Source of the DNA: Corynespora cassiicola
Taxonomy: Eukaryota; Ascomycota; Dothideomycetes; Pleosporales; Corynesporascaceae
Assembly: GCA_022059125.1 (NCBI GenBank)
Contig: JAEUWY010000005.1
Span: forward strand, 1,984,001-2,048,000
Length of the DNA stretch: 64,000 bases
Direction: 5' to 3'
A program made the position numbers and the translations under genes. This document shows positions 21,039 to 32,284 of the stretch, in pieces (within the stretch, counting starts at the first letter, position 1; every line of letters starts with the position of its first letter). Below the pieces are notes generated by a model that saw nothing but the letters and a program-made list of their open reading frames with translations, had not been told where the DNA came from and did not search any database.

Positions 21039-21466
21039 ATGAAGCTGATCTCCATTCTACTCGCCCTCCTCATGTCGGCCCTCACGATTGCGGATCCTGT
21101 CGATGGTATCTGGACTGAAGATTCCTTGAACTACACATTGCCGGCATACGACTATTGCGGCAAAATCTTCTTTCACACCAGGGAGCCATCGATCTTACTT
21201 CCGGATTATTGCGTCATCCTTAGAGACTACTCTCCCCATTACCTCAAGGAGTATATTCTCGACCGCTGCTACTGCGCTTTCTTCGAGTAAGGTGGTCTCA
21301 TGAGAAGAGGTTTTGCATATATACTAATGGATGAAATAGCGGAAGTGTTTCCCCAGGATGCCCTCCCGGCGGATACATTTGGCAGGATGCTGGTCCATTC
21401 ACGGAGCCGAGGGTTCCACGAACAGAGTCGAGGGATTGGAAGTTTTATCAGTGCAAGCGGATCTAA
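21039..21466 (+). CDS. Small secreted cysteine-rich protein, family member 6
   Basis: Two exons, 21039-21286 and 21340-21466; intron 53 nt (GTAAGG, branch CTAAT, ATAG), phase 2; 124 residues. Signal peptide about 1-18. Six cysteines: Y-C-G-K-I-F-F, D-Y-C, the C-Y-C-A-F-F motif, P-G-C and F-Y-Q-C-K-R-I at the very end. An even, small, fully secreted protein without membrane segment or repeats. Closest to member 5 in both exons. The MFS gene starts 350 bp downstream on the same strand. Confidence 0.8.
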
Positions 21467-21819
21467 AAACGATCCTTCCCGACGGACAGGCAGGTTACGG
21501 ATTCCGGTGGAATGGTAGTCTTCCTTGACTCACTTGATTCCGTGTGAGGGGGGGTTCAAGGGGATGAGGGTACCGTGTATATATCTTGGCTACAAATGCG
21601 GTAGATGGACCATGTACCAATTCCGCTCTATACCCCATGTGTTTATTGCCGCTTGCTTACATAATGCGTGAGACGAGGCAGCCGAGGGCCAACCCCGCTC
21701 TCGGAGACAGTCAGCAAGTCTTGGAAGAGTCACTGCATGTCTCTACGCTGCCTGTCCTTATTCCTATTATTCAATAGCTGGGTGGAGTTTGAGATATCGT
21801 ATCGACGTCAGCTGTAGCC
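21467..21819. other. Spacer, MFS promoter
   Basis: 353 bp; no gene. Presumed terminator of member 6 and promoter of the transporter. Confidence 0.5.
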
Positions 21820-23315
21820 ATGACTACCGCGACGACAACTACGGCCATTGAGCTTAATCCTCACTCGGCCCTTCAACTTCAGCAGCTTGGCAGCCGCACG
21901 GCCGAGGTGGACCCTGCGCCGGAGGCTCATGACAACGATGACTCTGGCATACCGGACGGCGGCGCTGGCTGGACTGTCCTTGCTGGCTGCGCCGTCATTG
22001 CGTGGTGGATGGTGGGTACGCCTTATTCGTGGGGGGTGATCCAAAGTGTACTGGTTGAGGAGGGTGTATCTTCGCCCAGCGTACTGTCCTTTGTTGGATC
22101 CCTCTCCCTGGGTCTGGTGGCAGCACTCGCGCTTCTCAATGCGCGCATCATGCGATCGTTTGGCCCCCGGAAGATAGCCATGCTGGGCATCGTTCTCATG
22201 GCCACGAGCGATCTTCTCAGCAGCTGGACGCTCAACACAGTCGGAGCTCTGTTCGCAACAAGCGGCGTTTTGAAAGGAATAGGGCTGAGGTACGTGGCTC
22301 CCTTCTTCCTGAGACGACGTGACTAATTTCTTGGAATGCAAATGCAGCCTCTGTGCACCGGTATGGCTCCGCTGATTTCCGCCACCATACTTCAAGATCC
22401 GCTGACATGGCAGCCCCTCTCCTCGATCCCAGCCCAGTACTTCAATCGCAAACGCGGACTCGCCAACGGAATCGTTTTCGCTGCAGGCGGTCTCGGAGGC
22501 GCCATCCTCAGTTTTGCCATTGACGCGCTAGCTAGCCATTTGGGCCCTGGTTGGGCCTTCAGAGTGCTGGCCCTCATGACAATCACGACTGGACTGCCTG
22601 CAGCATTCTTGATCAAGCAGCGCGTTCCATTTCCGCGGTCCGGACTCGTAGATTGGCGCTTGTTCAAGAGTCTGACCTTTGTGGCCATTTTCATGGCCAC
22701 GTTTGTCGGCACCTTCACTCTCTATGTGCCGCCTTTCTTCATCCCGCTATACGCCAAATCAATCAACCTGTCGTCCACGACCGGGGCTGGGCTGCTCGCT
22801 GGCTACAACTTCGCTTCTGCCGTTGGTAGGGTTGGGTGTGGACATCTTTGCGATAGGATTGGGCCCCTAAACGTGTTCTTGATGTCCATGATCCTGACCA
22901 GTCTGAGTATGCTTGCCCTATGGCCGGTGTCGACTAGCCTTGCGCCCATGATAGCTTTTGTGGTTGTCAACGGCATTTCAAACGGCAGCTTCTTCTCGAC
23001 ATTGCCGACGGTTGTTGGCAATGTTTTTGGATCAGCGAGGCTGTCGGTCACAATGGGCATGTTTGTAACGGGCTACGGAGGAGGATATCTCATGGTATGT
23101 TTACCAGATCGGGCAAGGAGATGTCTTCTCACATGCTGACCTTGAAGGGCGCACCAATTGCTGGATATATTTTGGACGCATATGGTGGGGCCGACAGCGG
23201 ATTTCAGGCCTACCGACCGGCCATGTACTACGCAGGTTCTCTTGCAATCAGCGCGGCGGGGTTGATTGCATTGGCTAGGTTCCGAATCAAACCCAACGTC
23301 TGGGCCAAAATCTAG
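21820..23315 (+). CDS. MFS transporter, monocarboxylate-porter type
   Basis: Four exons: 21820-22289, 22348-22360, 22414-23094, 23148-23315, 443 residues. The second exon is only 13 nt; skipping it breaks the frame, while including it gives I-G-L-S-L-C-A-P-P-L-S-S-I-P-A-Q-Y-F. Introns are 58, 53 and 53 nt. The N-terminus has a polar 45-residue cytosolic lead, then P-D-G-G-A-G-W (start of helix 1 in MCT-like fungal porters). Later come Y-F-N-R-K-R-G-L-A-N-G with A-G-G-L-G-G, G-R-x-G-C-G-H-L-C-D-R and a final G-A-P-I-A-G-Y loop; about twelve helices. Substrates of the group include monocarboxylates and riboflavin; here unknown. The last intron ends in the less common AAG acceptor. Confidence 0.85.
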
Positions 23316-24460
23316 ATGCAAGAGGAGTGATACCTAGCAGAGGCTCCTGTCTGCTTCCAGCATCATAAAAGGTCCGTTCAAATGGACTCGAGTTGGGGTT
23401 TGATACATGCGGTAGTAATTGCTTCTTTGGCAGGTCGCTCTACTGTTGGTACGATACCCCATGTCTTCCAAGGATCAAGCACTAGCACACGTAAAGAAAA
23501 GATGATAGAAGATTAGAGTAGACATTCTTTTTGTATTTCACCGTTGAGGTTGGCCGTTGTTGAGAGGCTGATGCGAGTTCCTTCCTTCCTCACTGCGCAA
23601 TGCACTTTTCCGATATGAACTATCCTCATGGTCTGTGTGTAGCCACGTGGAGCAATGGTGTCGAGTATGGAAGAATTTCCCACCATCATAATTCCACAGT
23701 CTTACCTCATTCCCTTGCCAACGTCTCCACCACCATGGTTGCTATCGAACAGCAACAGTTAGGGCCCCACCGTGCCAACAAAATCTCCAGGTGGTACTCC
23801 CCATTGATATCCTCAACCTCTTCGCCGTCTCCCTGAGCGTTGTCTGCACAGTGACGTGCGTACTACAGAATACCCCCTAGATAAGCGACAAGGAAATCAC
23901 TACGACGTTGTCACATTCGAAAATACTGGAGACCTGGAATTTGCGCTCAATCCCAAAGTGTGCTAGCAGCTCAAAGCCAAACTCTGGGGTTACCGCATCT
24001 TTGACTGCGTGTGCACTGTGAGTCATCAAGGACAGAGCAGGGCCCGAGCCAGACAAGTTCAGTCACAGGGGTATCAGATACGCCTCGTTCATGGCATTGC
24101 CGTAAGAGCCTCAAAGATGAGGGTGACGCATGTCATATGTGGGGGAAATGAGGCACACATCTTTCAGCAGGCGCTTGCGGCTCGACCGAGGAGGCCGGGG
24201 TCGAATGCTAATCACAGCTCAATGAAATAGATATCATGTGAACGAGCGCGATATTGCGGCGTCAAAAACGGGAGACAGCCAATGGAAATCAAGGAACTGA
24301 CGAGTCAACAATTAAGGCTTCGACGAATATGAGCAAACAAACGTGTATGCGCCACCTTTGTAATGGACCAGAGCTTGCCCTTTTCCTTTTCTTCTACCGT
24401 GTAACCGTTTTGCTTTGGCCCAACCTCCACCATAATTCGCACCTATATCGGATTTCGAAG
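23316..24460. other. Intergenic, no supported gene
   Basis: 1.1 kb between the transporter and family member 7. Only short frames. Nothing recognised. Confidence 0.5.
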
Positions 24461-24845
24461 ATGGCTCTCATTTTCACCTTCTTATTTCTATTGGGACTCA
24501 CCTGGGGTTATGTGCCTCTTCAACCAAAGCTGTGCGGTAAATTTCGCCACGCTGACGGTATCCTCGATGAATTACGCGCCTACACTTGTAACAACGCAAG
24601 ATTGTTCCCTTCAAGCTCGAAAATGGACAAGTATACCATCACTAAATCATGTGAATGCTGTTTTTACACGTAGGTTTGCGGAGAGATATGCGCAAGAGAT
24701 CTATGCACTGACATAACTCAACCTCAGAGCACCCCCATGCGAGAATGGACCGAGTTTTGCTCTCACCGACAAAGGCCCTTTTATGAAGGAGAAGCAATTC
24801 GATGGAAATATTGAGGTTTCATATTACACGTGCAGAGCACTCTGA
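24461..24845 (+). CDS. Small secreted cysteine-rich protein, family member 7
   Basis: Two exons, 24461-24669 and 24728-24845; intron 58 nt (GTAGGT, branch CTGAC, CTCAG), phase 2; 108 residues, the shortest copy. Signal peptide about 1-16 (ends W-G-Y). Cysteines: L-C-G-K-F, Y-T-C, the C-E-C-C-F-Y motif with one extra Cys, P-P-C and Y-Y-T-C near the stop. Exon 2 has the K-G-P-F element. The frame is open upstream to 24254, but the ATG at 24461 is the one that starts a signal peptide. Confidence 0.77.
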
Positions 24846-25231
24846 TAGTCTCCAAGGCTTCATCGCAGTTGGTGACGCTCAGTCGGCACGAATGGTAGGG
24901 GAACCATTTGAGGAATTTTTGGGCACTTTGGCGGCCAAACACAGTGGCAGCTTCTGTTTGGCACTGGGAGTACAGATGGAGGATATTATGGCACTTTTTT
25001 GTATTGTTAGAGAGATGATGCATTTACTCATCCATTATTGTTACATGCCGTTCCTTCACTCGTCGATGATGCTGCCTGCCGCCAAGGCTGTGGTGGACAT
25101 GGCGGGTTACACCACATCAAGACTTACACACGGTCCATTCATACTAGCAGTATTCTCTATCCTCACCATTCTGGACTCGAAACTCTCCGAAAAACCATCA
25201 CAAGCTCTCACTGAAGCCTGACAGACCCACC
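24846..25231. other. Spacer between member 7 and the damaged copy
   Basis: 386 bp. An in-frame ORF runs through 24802-25221 but has no signal peptide or domain and starts inside exon 2 of member 7. No gene supported. Confidence 0.5.
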
Positions 25232-25605
25232 ATGCTTCTCTTTGCGCTGATCGCTTCACTGCTTGCGACATTCAGCACGGCTACCTCTTCATGCGGCACA
25301 GCCTATCGCGGGGAAGTTCCTCTATCTTTCTCGTCTCCGGCTCCAAATGTCAAAGTTTTGGTGGGAGAGAAGGGAGCCGATAACTGCTGTCTTGGTCGAT
25401 CAGCCCTGCAACTGCACCTTTTACTTGTATGTACGACGTCGCCTTCAACCCTTCCAATTACGGCGTCAAGAGATATCCCCTTCATGCAATCATGGAAGGA
25501 GGTGGAAGCGCTGACGCAGAAAACTTCAATGTGACCGCTGCAGATCTGGCGCTCGAGGATATCCCCTCCAAAGCCACTTACGAGGGCTATCAGTTCGATT
25601 CCTAG
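25232..25605 (+). pseudogene. Damaged copy of the secreted cysteine-rich family
   Basis: A good signal peptide starts at 25232 and leads into S-S-C-G-T in one frame. The family motif L-V-D-Q-P-C-N-C-T-F-Y, with a GTATGT donor right after it, is in the next frame, so one extra base lies between about 25340 and 25400. A 55-nt intron with a poor GTCAAA donor at about 25350 would also restore frame but would delete the second Cys. Downstream a third frame is open to TAG at 25605 and ends T-Y-E-G-Y-Q-F-D-S, resembling the family end but without cysteines. Frameshift plus loss of the exon-2 cysteines speak for a dying copy. A sequencing error cannot be ruled out for the shift alone. Confidence 0.55.
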
Positions 25606-25870
25606 ACCTTTTATATCTATTTTATGTACTTAGGGCATGGAATGCTCTGTTATAGACTGTACTTGCGTACTTTATTTCTGGCGTGCTTCCTCCTTTGAGG
25701 GGCAGTACAAGAAAATCAGATCACAACGCAAATGAATGAGCAATGGTAAGTCCGGCGATATGATTTTGGCCCTTTTCCCACGGCTGTCCATTCAACCCAA
25801 CATAAGAAAGATTGCATTCTACACAACTGTAATAATGACACGCTGATTATATTGATGATACATCATCCAT
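25606..25870. other. 3' flank of the damaged copy, shared with 11.8 kb
   Basis: The stretch from about 25679 reads CTGGCGTGCTTCCTC, then GGCAGTACAAGAAAATCAGATC; the same order with few changes appears from about 11810. See findings. Confidence 0.4.
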
Positions 25871-26949
25871 CTACAACCCTGAAACACCAAACTCTCCCTT
25901 TAGTGTCAACTTGAGCAGGTCGCCTTTCAAAATCTCCTCTTTCCGTTCGACCAGATCCTCGACGTTCCAATTGGCAGCAATGAAGCGGCCGCTCAAAAAC
26001 TTGGCCTTCTCCTGGCAAAGCCACACAGCTGTGCCTCCCACCAGCTCGGGTGAATCTTGGTTGAAGAGCGACCTGAAAGGCTCGCGCAGCATGTCTGTCG
26101 GCACCAACCCTGGATGCATCGACACCGCCGTCACGTTTGGGTATTCGGCGGCAACATACGTGGCCAAGTTGTCGAGGATGAATTTAGACATGAAGTAGGC
26201 GCCCAACGCCGGCACGACAAAAAAGGCCTGCCATGAGCTGACGTTCACGATGGTGGCGGGTGTCTGTGGCGTGGGCAGGAGGCGCAGGAATGAACGGATC
26301 AATAGGTAATTTCCCTTTCCATTGATCTCCTATAATGACCGATTTCAGGTTAGATGGATCTCAGTCGGGTAGCGGTCCGGGACATGTCTGGGAAGGAAAC
26401 ATCAGGGGCTTACAAAGTTGCGCCACCAAGCGTCCGGGTCGGTCTCGTGCAGTTTTGGTCCATCGCCAGTCATGGCACCAGCGGCGTTGATGAGGATATC
26501 GGCATGTCCGAATTTTTCCTTTACTTTTTCAAAGGCAGCCTCGACCGCTTTGGTGTCGGAGGTGTCCAGGGCGTAGGTCAGGGTCTCAATGCTCGGGTTT
26601 GCGGCCTTGACCGACTGCTCGGTCACGGCGAGCTTCTCGGCATTCGTAGCGAGCAGTACCACCCCCTTGACGCCCGCCTTGACAAACGCCGGGACCATGG
26701 CCTACCCCGCAGGAAATTCGTCAGTACGGGTCACAGAGCTCTTGGGAGATACCTTGGGTTCTTGTCGGCTCCTCGGCTTACCTGCGCTCCGATGCCGCGG
26801 GAAGCACCTGTGATCACTGCCACTTTTCCGGACAGGCTGTTGTCGGGCAGAGACGGATCGATCGCAGGGTATGCATCTTGTTGCGCAGTCCTGGTGAACT
26901 GCATCGATGTCACGTAGTAATCCTTGGGGAGCTTGCTGAGATCGGCCAT
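25871..26949 (-). CDS. Short-chain dehydrogenase/reductase (classical SDR)
   Basis: Three exons: 26949-26782, 26701-26414, 26329-25871, all phase 0, introns 80 and 84 nt; 304 residues. NAD(P)-dependent oxidoreductase fold: T-G-A-S-R-G-I-G at 47-54 (cofactor), N-A-A-G, catalytic S184, Y197 and K201 in Y-F-M-S-K. The 40-residue N-terminal lead before the first strand and the C-terminal W-L-C-Q-E-K-A-K-F-L-S-G-R-F match fungal SDRs found near specialised-metabolism genes. No targeting signal. Substrate unknown. A TG repeat lies 13 bp upstream of the ATG. Confidence 0.87.
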
Positions 26950-26961
26950 TGTTGTTCAAGT

Positions 26962-26980
26962 TGTGTGTGTGTGTGTGTGT
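26962..26980. repeat. TG dinucleotide repeat
   Basis: About nine TG units directly upstream of the SDR start codon, in its presumed leader on the minus strand (CA repeat in the transcript). Confidence 0.8.
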
Positions 26981-28484
26981 TGCTCGTCCAGGTGGGGAAA
27001 TATCTTGCACATGCAATCAATGATGTGAATCAGACAGAGACACTCGAAGCCAGACTGGGGACCTTTTTGTTTTTCGACGCATCTTGCTGCCGTACCGAGC
27101 CGGGCGCAATAAAGGCTTGGGCCTGTTTCATAGCGTACGGGATGTGAAGTCGGGGGATTCGGCTGTTGCAGTGGCCGTTGATCGTCAACGTCGCGCTGAG
27201 TCGAAACGAGACCGTTTAAACTGTTTGTGGGGTGGGAGTTGGCGATCACGACCCAATTTGGCCGCATTTCAGGGCAACCCCTGTGTGTCATCCCCATCCC
27301 CGATGCTATAATACCGAAAAGGCTCCAAGCGTGCCGCCTCCAGTCATGCACACCTGTGCACTGTCTCTCAATAATACAGCATCCTTCACTGGTCGAACAC
27401 CTAGCCGCAGGCCTGTCGTATTGTCACCTATATGAGTTGGTGGCTGGTTGGACCAGAGACCTGGAGTCTTTTCTCATCTCTGATAGAAACCATGTATTTC
27501 AATGGCAACTTTGGACTGGGACATCGGGGCCTTCTTCGGATACTTTCGCTGTGGGTTATCACGTCTTAGGATCATCCCCCGCGCTGTAATATCTGGAGCC
27601 CCACCCCGTTGGTCTCGGACGTGCTCCCCGTTAAATTGATGTTGGCGTACACCACTTCTCTCGCCAAAAATCCCCATATAGGAAACCCGAAGATCATGAT
27701 GACTTGCAGCAGAGATGAAATCACATGCCTAAGTAACACTGCACTGGTCAAGCGTTGGTACGATCGGGAAAATACAGCATCAAGCTGTACATTGTAGATG
27801 GGCTCTCTGACAAGCTGGTTTTTTGGAAGGGCCGACTAACAGTTCTGAGAATATCTATAACGAAACGCATGCACATGCAAATATATTTTCTGGTTGCAAG
27901 CCAAGCCCTTGTCGACGGGTACCTGGAGCAGCATTTCGGTCCGGTTCTGGGATCAGCCCCGGTCGGGGCATGTCCGTCGGCACAGCGCAAACTTCGTCTT
28001 GATGCTGTGGCCCACTGCTTTCGCTGAGATAGAGTGGTGAGGGTGTCTCAATTTCTATTAGAAGCTTGATTGGGCATGAGTGTGGCACAGGTACTGCCAA
28101 CCTCCTGCAGTCAATGCTGAAGTCCGTCCAGTGCTTTGCATCCAATTCACAACCAACTTCCAGCGCTAAATGTATGCATCGGGTCTTGACTCGGGTTCCT
28201 GATATGGATGCACAGAACCGGGGGAGTCTGGGTAGCGAGCCGTTCGTTCAGAAGAACCATACACTTGAGCAGGCCCGAAAACCCATGGGTTTGGGTGACG
28301 ATCAACGCTCTCCGCACTGCTCAGGAGTGTTTCATCCTCCCGATAGAATAGTTAAATGCTTTTCAGCCCACCCGTCGAATACCTTGGTGGTCTTTAGCGC
28401 TACTGTTCAACTCTTCTGCCTTTTTTCGAGCTTTACCTTCCATCGATCTTTCTTGTCAAGCAGCTTCAGCTCTCACTCTAGACC
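26981..28484. other. Intergenic, divergent promoters
   Basis: 1.5 kb between the SDR gene and the second rhodopsin-domain gene, which diverge. Frames such as 28066-28488 have no domain. No gene supported. Confidence 0.5.
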
Positions 28485-29990
28485 ATGACACTTCACGAGG
28501 TTCGCATTTATGGAGTATCTTAGTGCGCTTGGAGCGTCTGGTTGACGATCTTGCGTAGGATCTCGGCCCAAATTTAACGGCCACGGTGATCACGACTGGA
28601 CTCATTGCCTTCCTCACCATGGGCCTTCGAATCTACACCCGATTAACAAACCGAAACTGGGGTCTCGAAGACTGGGTCATGTTGGCCGGATGCGTATGTG
28701 TTTACAGCGCCCAGAACTACACATGTATGCCTAACAGCTACTAGCTGCCCATGATGACCTTGACCATTGTAACCACGATTGGTTCATACTACGGCATCGG
28801 TGCCAAGGATAGTACCTTTGCACGCCCTGGCAATCAGAAGTACATCGAGACGGCTTATTTTGTGGGTTGATTCCACTGTCAATCACCCATTAGCACGCTA
28901 ATCACGTTCCAGTATTTTTTCCTGTACGAAGTGTTTTATTGCACTTCAATCATATTCGTCAAGCTAAGCATTGCTTTCATGCTGAATCGGATAGCCGGAA
29001 ATAAGAAGGTGTTTGTTTACACCAATTATGGCATAATGGGCCTTTGCGCCAGCGTCAATTTGGCTTCAGCTCTCTACATCATATTCCAATGTAACCCTGT
29101 AGAGTACGTATCGTGCGATGCTCTGCGGTAGACTTTTCTGTTGCTAATGATTCTCAGGGCTGCATGGAAAGCTGAGCTCATGGCTAAAGGCACACACTGT
29201 GAAGATCAGGTATATCTGCAGAACGTTTACTACTTTTGCTCTTCGGTCAATATCTTTACAGACTGGGCTACAGCACTCATGTAAGTCAACCTGAGTACTC
29301 TTACCCGACTCGTATTGATTATCCTCTAGGCCTATTCCAATTCTCTGGAATGTCCAAATGAACCGTAACACAAAGATATCTGTTGCAGGAGTTTTGGGCC
29401 TCGGCATCTTGTATGTCATTCCTCCTTGTTCCAAACTCGTCCAAGGCATTGACTTTGCAACAGCACGTCCATCTCAGGCTTGGTCCGCATGAGCTATACA
29501 GTCAATCTGACCAGCAGCGTCGATTACCTTTGTATGTCCCCTTCACATATACCCATGATGCAAAGCTAATCGTAAATTGGCAGATGGACTTGCCAACATC
29601 CTCATCTGGGGTTACGCCGAACCAGCTCTCGGTATGATCGTCGGCAATATCGCGACGCTACGGCCACTATTTCGCCGCACGCTCAAGCTCGGCTCCGACG
29701 ACTCGGCGAAGGCTCACTCAGACGGGACGCCTGCGGGAAGCGGAATGCGCAACCGCTCGCATCCATACAAGCCATTCGACACCGACTTCGAGCTCGGAAC
29801 CGTCCCCGACAACAATGGGGATGATCCTTTGTCGACGCAGGGTCATGGTGGTCGATTGGGCCGCAACAGTACATCTAGCGATAGCGAGAGCCAGAAGCAG
29901 ATCTTGGAGAAAACGCAGGATCGATCACAGGTTCGCTATTCTACCAAGGGTATCGTTGTGAGTCAGCAGGTGGAGATTACGCGTTCTTGA
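28485..29990 (+). CDS. Integral membrane protein with fungal rhodopsin (SAT4) domain, eight exons
   Basis: Model: 28485-28514, 28559-28693, 28745-28861, 28913-29103, 29158-29280, 29330-29410, 29464-29531, 29584-29990; 383 residues. Introns of 44-54 nt, each with GT-AG ends, keep frame through seven junctions. Seen: D-L-G-P-N-L at the first helix, W-G-L-E-D-W-V-M-L-A after helix 2, Y-E-V-F-Y helix 3, F-Q-C-N-P-V loop, N-I-F-T-D-W-A-T-A-L helix 5, P-I-P-I-L-W, and the final E-P-A-L-G-M-I-V-G-N-I-A-T-L-R-P-L-F helix. A 110-residue polar tail follows. The first exon is least certain: a GTTCGC donor five codons earlier would also fit. The helix pattern equals that of the gene at 8685-10120, though sequence and intron positions differ. 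Confidence 0.82.
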
Positions 29991-30672
29991 ATGGGACCAC
30001 CATCGAGCTGCTCTTCAAATTATATCGCTGCGCATTTGAGGGGGGTTTCGTTAACATGAACTATGTATTTTTATTCCATTTTCATCGCTTCAATATTCGA
30101 AGTTATGGATGGGTTTCAGAGGGTTAATGTTCATGTATCGTGAATGGGAAGATTGTGAAAGCGAAGACCAGGTCTTAGGGATATGTACCTTCTGACGCTA
30201 TACTTATGTACCAACATAAATTTAAAATATTTTTCATGAGCAAAGTTTCGTATTGTTTTACATTATCCAGCTTGTTACATACTCCTTGAACAGGTTGCTT
30301 ATGCTATAAGAGACAGAATGGTTATTGTAGAGATCGAATGAGCCAAGTAATCTACAAATTCTTCACTTGAACAACATCATTTCCATATATCGCCGTTTGC
30401 GATGATACAGATACCTACCTAGGTAGGTACTCAGGCACCTGGGCAGTTTCACTTTCATGTGACAATGGACACTGGTACTGGCGAGTGAGTGCTGGTATAC
30501 AAGATAAAAGGGCTCTCTCTCTGTCTCATTTTCGATTGCATTGAACAATTTTTGCTGTTTCCCTCCTCTTGGTCCACCCTTCTCCTTCCTTACACCTCGA
30601 ACCTTGCTGACGTCAAATCACACCTCTTTCTACCTAGGTATCTGATTTCCGCCAACTCCAAGGACGCCTGGC
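29991..30672. other. Intergenic with a perfect palindrome
   Basis: 682 bp. Holds the 18-bp palindrome at 30412-30429 and a shorter TACCTAGGTA at 30631-30640. No gene. Confidence 0.5.
30412..30429. repeat. 18-bp perfect palindrome
   Basis: TACCTACCTAGGTAGGTA equals its own reverse complement. It lies 244 bp before the secreted protein gene at 30673. Shorter versions (ACCTAGGT core) occur at 30631, 38065 and 59164. Confidence 0.8.
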
Positions 30673-31281
30673 ATGAAGTTCGCCATCACTTTGATTGCGC
30701 TCATTTGGGCCAACTTTGTAATTTCCAACCCGTTGATCGAGCGCTCTGATGATCATATCGGCAACGAAGCAGGTGTCGCTGTAGCTCCCGACAGCAATCG
30801 GGTCACGAATCAGCGTACGTGACTGACCACAAGGACTTTCAGTTCACCCCACTGATCTTTCTCTTGAACAGCTTTTCAAGTCTTTGATCTCAAGTCTGAC
30901 TCAAGTTGCGAGTCTCTCCCTAGTGCTATTTATGGCCGTGTTTATGCTGGCTTTACCTGCGAGTTCTATCCCAAGGGCTGTCAAGACAAGAGCGGCACGA
31001 TTAAAGGCACTGGGTCGCGTTACCTCCGCTTCCAGCAGGCTGTCATGGCATATCAATGCAGATCGGCTACTCCGGATGACAATCTCGACGCTGGTGACAA
31101 ACTTTTGCAAGAACGCCCACCCAATACTCAAGATGTTGAGTCTCGCGATTATGTACTCCCTGGGGCATTGCCCACCCGTGCGGATATGGAATCTTTTCCA
31201 ATGGTAAGATTAGGATTTATCCATAAAATATTGGTTAAATAATGATACTCAAACATTTACCAGGTACGGATATTTTATTAA
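30673..31281 (+). CDS. Secreted cysteine-containing protein, looser relative of the family
   Basis: Three exons: 30673-30814, 30872-31203, 31264-31281, phases 1 and 0; 163 residues. Signal peptide about 1-18 (ends V-I-S-N-P). Four mature cysteines: S-S-C-E-S, T-C-E-F-Y, K-G-C and A-Y-Q-C. The C-E-F-Y-P-K-G-C stretch followed by an aromatic-x-C resembles the C-N-F-Y-x...C...Y-x-C half of the array proteins, but no intron follows F-Y; its intron lies before the first Cys. The last exon adds only five residues; reading through without splicing gives a slightly longer end. A distant or rearranged member is possible, unrelated origin equally so. Confidence 0.6.
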
Positions 31282-32284
31282 GGGCCACTGGAGAACGCCT
31301 CCCGCTGCCTGAGATGGATGGAACCATCAACTTCCCCGTTTTTGAAGGCTTTGGTTGTTAGTTTTCCACTACAATTCCATGCTAGGGGCAAATTGCACAG
31401 GCTTTGGGACCAGAAATCAGTATTCTGAAGGTTCCTGCGGTTGGTTTCGACCGCAGAAATGAACAGAGAAACTGATTACATGGCTTTTTCTTCTATAACA
31501 TTCGTACAAGAAGTATGGACATCAAGAAGGGCGGGTTAGTGATCATTTATGAATGCATTGATTATCGAGATCATTGCCAAGTTGGTACATCTCAACATCT
31601 GAATAAGATCCAAGTCATTTGAAATTTGTTCCACAATTGGTGAATTCATTTTATAGCTGAGAAAGCTCTCCATAAACTTATAAGAAGCTATGGTGGATTT
31701 TTATCATGCTGGACAGCTTGGAAAATCATAATCTATGTGCTGCTAACTGATCAATAGCTTGTTGATTTGCGCTTCTTAACGTGTATTTAGAGCGTTTAGA
31801 ATTCTTTATAAAATAATGGGGTTGTTTCAATTGGAATCTGAGGATGTAGGAAAGGACCATTTGAGAAACAAAAAGCACTATGAAGGCCTATCATGGCCAA
31901 AGATCGCATTCTTCAAGCTAGCAGCGTTAGCTAATGCTTTGTAGACAATGTATGAATGCACAAATTGGTTGATCTTTCTATTATGTGCTTTGAGTTTTGA
32001 TTCAATCCTATTATTTATAGTAAGCAGTCTTCAAAAGTGATATTCACCCCGTTCCTGCTTTCTCCGCTTCTGCTCGTTATGTGCATGACTTCAACACATG
32101 ACTAATCTCTCTACTTCGAGCCAAAATATAATTTCCTCACCACCGTCGTATCTTCTTATACCTTAATCCTCTTCGTACTATAAAAACTTTTCCCAACTGT
32201 ATCCCAGTACTAGTTTTTTTTCCTGCCTCCTCAAGGCGTCCCTCCAGTATATCTGCCAAGTTGTTAATTGAGACGAATATCGAG
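31282..32284. other. AT-rich spacer
   Basis: 1 kb of strongly AT-rich sequence with many stops in all frames. No gene. This composition could reflect repeat-induced mutation of an old element, but no element is recognisable. Confidence 0.5.

Noticed and set aside
25350..25404. A 55-nt intron rescuing the damaged array copy
   Set aside because: Frame would fit, but the GTCAAA donor is poor and the intron would remove the second conserved Cys; a frameshift is more likely.
12682..26949. A complete biosynthetic gene cluster
   Set aside because: No backbone synthase (PKS, NRPS, terpene cyclase) or regulator is present; BVMO, MFS and SDR genes are spread among effector genes.
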